Source: Sediminibacterium ginsengisoli
Lineage (GTDB): Bacteria; Bacteroidota; Bacteroidia; Chitinophagales; Chitinophagaceae
Reading direction: 5' to 3'
Length of the DNA: 14,324 bases
Assembly: GCA_943324415.2 (NCBI GenBank)
Contig: CALPLN020000033.1
Coordinates: forward strand, 1-14,324
Part shown: positions 8,261-12,860 of the stretch, piece after piece
Layout: each line of letters opens with the position of its first letter
Position numbering within the stretch: position 1 is the stretch's first letter
The notes under the pieces: model-generated
Databases searched by the model: none
Told to the model about the DNA's origin: nothing
The model's input: the letters and a program-made list of their open reading frames with translations, nothing else
Made by a program: the position numbers and the translations under genes

Positions 8261-8268
8261 CAAATATC
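8261..8268 (-). promoter_or_regulatory. Putative -7 element of ald
   Basis: On the minus strand the sequence is GATATTTG, seven of eight matches to TAnnTTTG, 22 bases upstream of the ald ATG. The same octamer precedes the TonB receptor gene. No TTG is seen at the -33 distance, so activation by the divergent Lrp-type regulator is plausible but unproven. Confidence 0.35.
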
Positions 8269-8332
8269 ATAAATAAGGAAATATTCATAGTAAACTTCAT
8301 ATAATCAGTAAATTTTGTTGTTTAAAGCTAAA

Positions 8333-8353
8333 AATGTAATAAAATAATGTAAT
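8333..8353 (+). repeat. Direct repeat AATGTAAT in the ald-lrp intergenic region
   Basis: AATGTAAT occurs at 8333-8340 and 8346-8353, 13 bases start to start, 41 bases before the Lrp-family gene. Lrp/AsnC proteins often bind several degenerate AT-rich sites near their own promoter, so these may be operator half-sites. The region is very AT-rich, so chance similarity is quite possible. Confidence 0.25.
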
Positions 8354-8393
8354 TTAGGTCTTAAATTATCGATCAAACAGAAATTATTTCTCT

Positions 8394-8852
8394 ATGGCTT
8401 TAGATGCAATTGACCAATCCATTTTAAGGATACTACAAAAAGATGCTTTAGCAAAGTTGAAAGACATTAGTGCAGCCATCAATTTGTCACTTAGTCCAAC
8501 CCATGATCGAGTTAAAAGACTAGAGCAAGAAGGGTACATTTTACAATATGTGGCCTTGTTGGATCGAAAGAAAATTGACCTTGGTTTAGTGGTGCATTGT
8601 CAGGTTACTTTGGATAAACAAACCAGAAGTCATTTTTCTGAATTTGAACAAACCATTGCACAATTTCCAGAAGTGATTGCATGTAGTTTGGTCTCTGGTA
8701 ATTTTGATTATTATTTAAAGCTGGTCACTAAAGACGTAGAGACCTACAATAAATTTTATCAAGAAAAATTAGCCGTGCTCCCGATGGTAGCACATATTAG
8801 TAGTTTGTTTGTGATGGACGAGATCAAAACAACGACAGCACTTCCATTATAA
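8394..8852 (+). CDS. Lrp/AsnC-family transcriptional regulator
   Basis: DNA-binding regulator, 152 residues, normal for Lrp/AsnC. It starts MALDAIDQSILRILQKDA, the usual first helix. A helix-turn-helix lies at about 22-46 (LKDISAAINLSLSPTHDRVKRL). The C-terminal RAM effector domain carries the characteristic GNFDYYLKLV (102-111). Members sense amino acids and act as dimers or octamers. Divergence from alanine dehydrogenase makes ald the most likely target, comparable to AldR in mycobacteria; this is inference. The gene ends directly against the frame of the PaiB-like gene, whose real ATG is 51 bases on, so the two are probably co-transcribed. Confidence 0.92.
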   Translation: MALDAIDQSILRILQKDALAKLKDISAAINLSLSPTHDRVKRLEQEGYILQYVALLDRKKIDLGLVVHCQVTLDKQTRSHFSEFEQTIAQFPEVIACSLVSGNFDYYLKLVTKDVETYNKFYQEKLAVLPMVAHISSLFVMDEIKTTTALPL

Positions 8853-8903
8853 TTGACCCATTTAGATGCATCATTCATTTACGATTACCCTTCATTTTAT
8901 TTT

Positions 8904-9512
8904 ATGTACGATATCTCCTATTTCAAAGCGAATGATCACCAAGAAGTGATTGAGTTTATGCAAGCCAATCCTTTTGTCACTATTTGTGGTGTAGATAAAA
9001 ACGGCTTACCTATTGCGGCACAAATACCAATATTGATTAAGCAAGTGCAAGATAAATTAATCATCAGTGGGCACCTGATGCGTAAGCAAGATCACACCAA
9101 TGCATTTGAAATCAATCCGAATACCTTGGTTATTTTTTCTGCACCTTCTGCCTTTGTAAGTGCGAGTTGGTATACAAGCAAAGGACAAGCAAGCACTTGG
9201 AATTACCAAACGGTTCATGCCATTGGCAAAATGCAAATGCAAGACGAAGCACATTTGCATCATTTACTTGTGGAGTTGACCGCGAAATTTGAAAAGGATC
9301 CGGATGCAACATCGCAAGTGAAAAATTTAGATCCAATGTACATGCAACAAAATATGAAAGCAATCATTTCTTTTGAGATAGAAGTAGCGCAATTAAAGCA
9401 TGTATTTAAATTGAGTCAAAATAGGGACGAGGCCTCGCACCAAAATATCCAAGACGAATTGAGTAAAGGAGATGCGGCCTGTAAGTACATGGCTGCAGCG
9501 ATGAAGCGATAA
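8904..9512 (+). CDS. PaiB-family FMN-binding split-barrel protein
   Basis: Protein of 202 residues, close to Bacillus PaiB (about 207). MYDISYFKANDHQEVIEFMQANPF matches the family N-terminus. The signature SWYTSKGQASTWNYQTVH is conserved, with TWNY at 98-101. Such proteins have the FMN-binding split-barrel fold. PaiB was described as affecting sporulation and protease genes, but the biochemical role in other bacteria is unclear. I chose ATG 8904, the only ATG near the start; a TTG at 8853, immediately after the regulator's stop, would add 17 residues not typical of the family. It probably shares an mRNA with the Lrp-type regulator. A role in amine or amino acid metabolism is suggested only by context. 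Confidence 0.85.
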   Translation: MYDISYFKANDHQEVIEFMQANPFVTICGVDKNGLPIAAQIPILIKQVQDKLIISGHLMRKQDHTNAFEINPNTLVIFSAPSAFVSASWYTSKGQASTWNYQTVHAIGKMQMQDEAHLHHLLVELTAKFEKDPDATSQVKNLDPMYMQQNMKAIISFEIEVAQLKHVFKLSQNRDEASHQNIQDELSKGDAACKYMAAAMKR

Positions 9513-9526
9513 ATTATTTTTACTAG

Positions 9527-9925
9527 TTATTTTTTACTAGGCTCAATCAAATCCCAAAGATTCCCATAAAGATCTTTAAACACGGCTACCGTACCATACT
9601 CCTCTACATGCGGAGGGATCGTAAACTCAACGCCTTTGGCAGTGTAGTGGTTAAAATCTCTATAAAAATCGTCTGTGTATAAAAATAAAAATACACGTCC
9701 TCCTGTTTGGTAGCCGATACTTTTTTCTTGCTCAGGCGTAGCTGCTTTCGCTAGTAATAACATACAACCATTCTCTGCTCCGGCTGGTTGTACCATCACC
9801 CATCTCTTGGTTTCAGATAGGATGGTATCTTCGATTAATTTGAAACCTAAAATTTCCGTGTAATAGGCGATGGCTTCATCGTAGTCTCTAACAACGACAG
9901 CGATATGGGCGAGATTTTGTTGCAT
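9527..9925 (-). CDS. VOC-superfamily (glyoxalase/dioxygenase-like) protein
   Basis: Small single-domain protein of 132 residues with two beta-alpha-beta-beta-beta modules typical of the vicinal oxygen chelate fold. The opening LAHIAVVVRDYDEAIAYYTEILGFKL is diagnostic and supplies the metal-ligand candidate His7. The end, VFKDLYGNLWDLIEP, supplies Glu128. VOC members include glyoxalase I, antibiotic-resistance proteins and dioxygenases; this resembles the general glyoxalase/bleomycin-resistance-like group and the substrate cannot be assigned. It is convergent with the PaiB-like gene (14 bases between stops) and divergent from the HAD gene. A perfect -7 element ends four bases before its ATG. 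Confidence 0.9.
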   Translation of the reverse strand: MQQNLAHIAVVVRDYDEAIAYYTEILGFKLIEDTILSETKRWVMVQPAGAENGCMLLLAKAATPEQEKSIGYQTGGRVFLFLYTDDFYRDFNHYTAKGVEFTIPPHVEEYGTVAVFKDLYGNLWDLIEPSKK

Positions 9926-9929
9926 GAAT

Positions 9930-9937
9930 CAAATATA
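9930..9937 (-). promoter_or_regulatory. -7 promoter element of the VOC gene, predicting a leaderless mRNA
   Basis: On the minus strand TATATTTG matches TAnnTTTG perfectly, followed by ATTC and then the ATG. If transcription starts the usual few bases after the element, the mRNA begins at or next to the A of ATG. A TTG at the ideal -33 distance is not evident. Confidence 0.5.
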
Positions 9938-9995
9938 CAATTTGTAAATAGATCTACATAGGATCAACCCTTATCTTTACACTTTATACCATGCT

Positions 9996-10622
9996 ATGAC
10001 ACCAGTAAAAAATTTAATTTTTGATTTAGGCAATGTTTTATACGACATTGATTTTGACATCATGTATGCGGAATTTGACAAACTGGGCATCCCTAATTTT
10101 GAAAATCATTTTACCTTAAATAAGTCGGACCAATTGTTTTTTGATTTGGAAAAGGGATGGATCAATGAGTCGGAATTTTGCGACGGCTTTAATCAGTTGT
10201 ATCAGTTAACGCTCCGTCATGAACAAATTATTACAGCATGGAATTCCTTGTTGATTGGGTTTAGAAAAGAAAGCATGGCATGGGTAAAAGCAAATCATCA
10301 AGCCTATCCTACTTTTTTATTCTCCAATACCAATCAGATCCATTACGATTACTTTATTCCCCAGTTTTCAAGAGAGATTGGCGGAAATTTTGAAGCACTA
10401 TTTAAAACACCTTATTATTCTCATCAAATGGGGATGCGTAAGCCCGATCCTGCCTCTTTTCAATCTATTTTAGATCAAGAAGGCCTTATTGCCGCTGAAA
10501 CCCTATTCATAGATGACAATGAGCCCAATGTGATTGCCGCCGCTTCAGTGGGATTGCAAGTGTTGTTCCTTCAACCTGGGATGCGCATCGAATCCGAATT
10601 ACCAACCATTTTAGGGGTATAA
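9996..10622 (+). CDS. HAD-superfamily phosphatase, YihX-like subfamily
   Basis: Protein of 208 residues in subfamily IA of the haloacid dehalogenase phosphatases. Motif I is IFDLGNVLYDID, with the nucleophile Asp10; the usual second Asp is Gly12, as in E. coli YihX (IFDLGNV). Motif II is Ser110 in LFSNTNQIH, motif III Lys149 in GMRKPDP, and motif IV Asp173-Asp174 in LFIDDNEPN. YihX dephosphorylates alpha-D-glucose 1-phosphate, so a sugar-phosphate substrate is reasonable but not shown. A tiny ORF, ATG CTA TGA at 9991, overlaps the start codon out of frame. The gene ends two bases from the convergent DUF4834-like gene, with no terminator between them. Confidence 0.9.
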   Translation: MTPVKNLIFDLGNVLYDIDFDIMYAEFDKLGIPNFENHFTLNKSDQLFFDLEKGWINESEFCDGFNQLYQLTLRHEQIITAWNSLLIGFRKESMAWVKANHQAYPTFLFSNTNQIHYDYFIPQFSREIGGNFEALFKTPYYSHQMGMRKPDPASFQSILDQEGLIAAETLFIDDNEPNVIAAASVGLQVLFLQPGMRIESELPTILGV

Positions 10623-10624
10623 TT

Positions 10625-10885
10625 TTACTTAAGTTCCTCAAAATCAATGTAATCTGCATCTTTTTCAACTGGCTTGATGGTGGATTTAGGCGCAGTGTTC
10701 GTTGTATTTTGGCTTGTAAAACCTGCATTATTCGGGTTTTGCTGTTGGGCCTCAGCCATTTTGCGTTGCATTTCTTCCATATTTTGACGCACGGTTTTAA
10801 CCCCTTTACGCACAGGAAGCACCACATTGAATATGAGTTTATAGAGCAGGTAGATTAGAAATCCATAGATTAGCAGCTTCGTCAT
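10625..10885 (-). CDS. Small membrane protein of DUF4834 type
   Basis: Protein of 86 residues. One hydrophobic segment at about 4-26 (LLIYGFLIYLLYKLIFNVVL) is followed by a basic stretch (RKGVKTVR), a short Met/Gln-rich helix (NMEEMQRKMAEAQQQ), a flexible Asn/Thr-rich part, and the acidic end DADYIDFEELK. The pattern matches the Bacteroidota-restricted DUF4834 proteins as I recall them; function is unknown. It is divergent from rimP. A perfect -7 element ends four bases before its ATG. An N-terminal anchor with a cytoplasmic tail is the likely topology. Confidence 0.75.
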   Translation of the reverse strand: MTKLLIYGFLIYLLYKLIFNVVLPVRKGVKTVRQNMEEMQRKMAEAQQQNPNNAGFTSQNTTNTAPKSTIKPVEKDADYIDFEELK

Positions 10886-10889
10886 ACTG

Positions 10890-10897
10890 CAAAAATA
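10890..10897 (-). promoter_or_regulatory. -7 promoter element of the DUF4834-like gene, predicting a leaderless mRNA
   Basis: On the minus strand TATTTTTG is a perfect TAnnTTTG match, followed by CAGT and then ATG. The four-base gap to the start codon is identical to that of the VOC gene. Confidence 0.5.
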
Positions 10898-10915
10898 CGG
10901 TCAGATTGAATAAAA

Positions 10916-10947
10916 TTGGGTGAATTCATCCTCTTTTCTTACCTTTG
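10916..10947 (+). promoter_or_regulatory. Promoter of the rimP-nusA-infB operon
   Basis: TTG at 10916-10918 and TACCTTTG at 10940-10947 are separated by 21 bases and match the Bacteroidota TTG(-33)/TAnnTTTG(-7) consensus. Transcription would start near 10952, leaving a leader of about 55 bases that contains the hairpin at 10969-10992. Confidence 0.75.
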
Positions 10948-10968
10948 TTCCAGAATATGCAGAGAAAT

Positions 10969-10992
10969 GAAGGGAACGAAGTCGTTCCCTTC
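10969..10992 (+). promoter_or_regulatory. Leader hairpin with U-rich tail before rimP (possible attenuator)
   Basis: GAAGGGAACG (10969-10978) pairs perfectly with CGTTCCCTTC (10983-10992) around the loop AAGT. TTCTTTTTC follows (10993-11001), so the RNA looks like an intrinsic terminator, five bases before the rimP ATG. In E. coli the homologous operon has leader terminators and is autoregulated by NusA. A similar attenuation is possible here but is inference. Confidence 0.6.
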
Positions 10993-11005
10993 TTCTTTTT
11001 CAACT

Positions 11006-11476
11006 ATGGAAGTAAACGAACTAAAAGACAGAATTCACACCTTATTAGAGCCTTTTTTACAAGAGGATCCAAGCTATTTTTTGGTACATATCAAAGTAAA
11101 GCCGGGTCATATAATAAGAGTATACATTGATGGCGACCAAGGTTTGCCCATTAAACAATGCACTTCTTTCAACAGAAGATTGTACAAAGCAATCGAAGAG
11201 GCTGCTTGGTTTCCTGAGGGTGATTTTGCTTTAGAAGTTTCTTCTCCTGGTGTGGAGGAGCCTTTGATTTTAAACAGACAATATGTAAAAAATATTGGAC
11301 GTAATGTAGAGGTGATATTAAATGACGAATCTGTTTTTGTAGGCACTTTAAAAGAGGTGACAGACAAAGACATTTTAATAGAGTGGACAGCGGGTAAGGG
11401 TAAAAAAGCAACCCAAGAATCCATGCTTATTCCATTTGAAAATATAAAATCAACTATAGTTCAAATTCAATTTTAA
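11006..11476 (+). CDS. rimP: Ribosome maturation factor RimP
   Basis: Needed for 30S subunit maturation, 156 residues, standard length. The N-terminal alpha/beta domain spans about 1-85 and includes the conserved ALEVSSPGVEEPL (75-87). The C-terminal SH3-like domain (about 88-156) contains GTLKEVTDKDILIEW. I chose ATG 11006 because it gives the usual short N-terminus (MEVNELKDRIHTLLEPF) just after the leader hairpin. In-frame ATG 10967 would add 13 residues encoded by the hairpin itself and is less likely. It is the first gene of the rimP-nusA-infB operon, with a 39-base gap to nusA. Confidence 0.95.
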   Translation: MEVNELKDRIHTLLEPFLQEDPSYFLVHIKVKPGHIIRVYIDGDQGLPIKQCTSFNRRLYKAIEEAAWFPEGDFALEVSSPGVEEPLILNRQYVKNIGRNVEVILNDESVFVGTLKEVTDKDILIEWTAGKGKKATQESMLIPFENIKSTIVQIQF

Positions 11477-11482
11477 CAAATC

Positions 11483-11500
11483 TCAAGCTTGATAGCTTGA
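11483..11500 (+). repeat. Small hairpin in the rimP-nusA gap
   Basis: TCAAGCT (11483-11489) pairs with AGCTTGA (11494-11500) around the loop TGAT. The nusA ATG follows 15 bases later. There is A-rich rather than T-rich sequence after the stem, so it is not a terminator for this strand. It might affect nusA translation or mark an RNA processing site. Confidence 0.4.
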
Positions 11501-11515
11501 TAAAAAAATGATGTT

Positions 11516-12766
11516 ATGGCAAGTATAAATTTGATTGAAGCTTTCGCGGAGTTTAAAGACGCCGAAAATATAGATCGTCCTACGATGATGAAAGTGGTAG
11601 AAGATGTATTCAAAACCTTATTGAGAAAAAAATATGGTAGCGATGAAAACTTCGACGTAATCGTGAATGCAGAAAAAGGTGACTTGGAAATTATCCGCCG
11701 TCGTGAAATCAGACCTGATGATGACGTGGACAATCCTTTAGCCGAAGTGTCTTATTCTGATGCTATCAAGATCGAGCCTGACTTTGAAATTGGTGAGGAA
11801 TTATTAGAGGAAGTAAACATCTACGATTTTGGTAGAAGAGCGATCCTTGCTGCAAAGCAGACCTTAGCTTCTCGTATCAATGATTTAAAGAAAAACGTTT
11901 TAGTTAAAAAATATTCTGATAGAATCGGTGACATTATCAATGCAGAAATCTATCAGGTTTGGAAAAAAGAAGTATTGTTATTGGATGAAGAAGGCAATGA
12001 ATTGATTCTTCCAAAAACTGAACAAATTCCACAAGACTTTTTCAAAAAAGGAGAGAATATCAGAGCTGTTGTGGCAAGAGTGGATATGAAAAATAACTCG
12101 CCTGTAATTATTTTATCTAGAACGAATCCATTGTTCTTAGCTAAATTATTAGAAATAGAAGTGCCAGAAATTTTCGATGGTTTAATCACTATTAAGAAGA
12201 TTGTTCGTGAGCCAGGTGAGCGTGCAAAAGTGGCTGTTGAATCATTCGACGATCGTATTGATCCAGTAGGTGCTTGTGTGGGTATGAAAGGTTCTCGTAT
12301 TCATGGTATTGTAAGAGAGTTGAAGAATGAAAACATTGACGTGATCAATTTTACAACGAACACGCAATTGTTAATCCAACGTTCATTGACTCCAGCAAAA
12401 ATCAGTTATATGAACATTGATGCGGATCGTAAGCGTGCAGAAGTATACTTACAAGCAGATCAAGTTTCTTTAGCAATTGGTCGTCGTGGTGTGAATATTA
12501 AATTGGCTTCTGAATTAACAGGATACGAATTAGATGTGTACCGTGAAGACGAAGAAATTGTAGACGAATTCGATATCGATTTAGATGAATTTAGCGATGA
12601 GATTGAAACATGGATCATCGATGAGTTTAAGCGTGTTGGTTGTGATACGGCTCGTAGCGTATTGAAATTAGACGCAGATGAATTAGAGAAGAGAACAGAC
12701 TTAGAAAAAGAGACGATTGCTGATGTGCGTCGTGTCTTACAAGAAGAGTTTGATAAAGGTGAATAA
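11516..12766 (+). CDS. nusA: Transcription termination/antitermination factor NusA
   Basis: RNA-polymerase-binding factor that modulates pausing, termination and antitermination, 416 residues. The N-terminal polymerase-binding domain covers about 1-130 and an S1 domain about 135-200. KH1 has the loop GMKG at 256-259 and KH2 has GRRG at 322-325. A very acidic stretch (EDEEIVDEFDIDLDEF) precedes a C-terminal helix-hairpin-helix-like region ending RRVLQEEFDKGE. The length fits Bacteroidota NusA, which lacks the extended C-terminal repeats of E. coli NusA. ATG 11516 gives the conserved N-terminus NLIEAFAEFKDAENID. The neighbours rimP and infB are the conserved operon partners. Confidence 0.97.
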   Translation: MASINLIEAFAEFKDAENIDRPTMMKVVEDVFKTLLRKKYGSDENFDVIVNAEKGDLEIIRRREIRPDDDVDNPLAEVSYSDAIKIEPDFEIGEELLEEVNIYDFGRRAILAAKQTLASRINDLKKNVLVKKYSDRIGDIINAEIYQVWKKEVLLLDEEGNELILPKTEQIPQDFFKKGENIRAVVARVDMKNNSPVIILSRTNPLFLAKLLEIEVPEIFDGLITIKKIVREPGERAKVAVESFDDRIDPVGACVGMKGSRIHGIVRELKNENIDVINFTTNTQLLIQRSLTPAKISYMNIDADRKRAEVYLQADQVSLAIGRRGVNIKLASELTGYELDVYREDEEIVDEFDIDLDEFSDEIETWIIDEFKRVGCDTARSVLKLDADELEKRTDLEKETIADVRRVLQEEFDKGE

Positions 12767-12781
12767 CCTTTGAATTAGAAG

Positions 12782-12789
12782 TATATTTG
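12782..12789 (+). promoter_or_regulatory. Putative internal -7 element upstream of infB
   Basis: TATATTTG is a perfect TAnnTTTG match in the 81-base nusA-infB gap. No TTG lies at the usual -33 distance. If active, transcription would start near 12793-12795, at the edge of the GGAACGCGTTCC palindrome. Confidence 0.4.
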
Positions 12790-12794
12790 TAAAA

Positions 12795-12806
12795 GGAACG
12801 CGTTCC
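12795..12806 (+). repeat. Perfect palindrome GGAACGCGTTCC upstream of infB
   Basis: A 12-base perfect palindrome directly follows the putative -7 element and directly precedes the ATG of a small ORF. Its half-site GGAACG/CGTTCC is the same as the core of the rimP leader hairpin, though the centre spacing differs. It could be an operator or a short RNA stem. Confidence 0.5.
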
Positions 12807-12860
12807 ATGAAATCAGGACATGATTTATCGGGACAAAAAACATTAGAATGTCAGAATTGA
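12807..12860 (+). CDS. Possible 17-residue leader ORF overlapping the infB start
   Basis: ATG 12807 opens a frame encoding MKSGHDLSGQKTLECQN that stops at TGA 12858-12860, 13 bases inside infB and in a different frame. Its start follows the palindrome immediately. Such an overlap would allow translational coupling to infB. No coding statistics are possible at this length, so it may be chance. Confidence 0.25.
   Translation: MKSGHDLSGQKTLECQN

Noticed and set aside
8853..8903. TTG start for the PaiB-like gene directly after the regulator's stop
   Set aside because: The added 17 residues do not look like PaiB. ATG 8904 begins the family-typical sequence.
9941..9979. Promoter for the HAD gene (TTTG 9941 with TATCTTTA 9972)
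   Set aside because: The 27-base spacing is too long and the -7 match is imperfect, so it was not listed as a feature.
10507..10827. 106-codon minus-strand frame across the HAD and DUF4834-like genes
   Set aside because: It overlaps two well-supported genes and has no recognisable domain. The 86-residue frame at 10625-10885 has a clear membrane segment and promoter.
10916..11005. Upstream TTG or ATG starts for rimP
   Set aside because: Translation from 10916 would begin inside the -33 promoter element, and from 10967 would use the leader hairpin as codons. ATG 11006 gives the standard RimP length.
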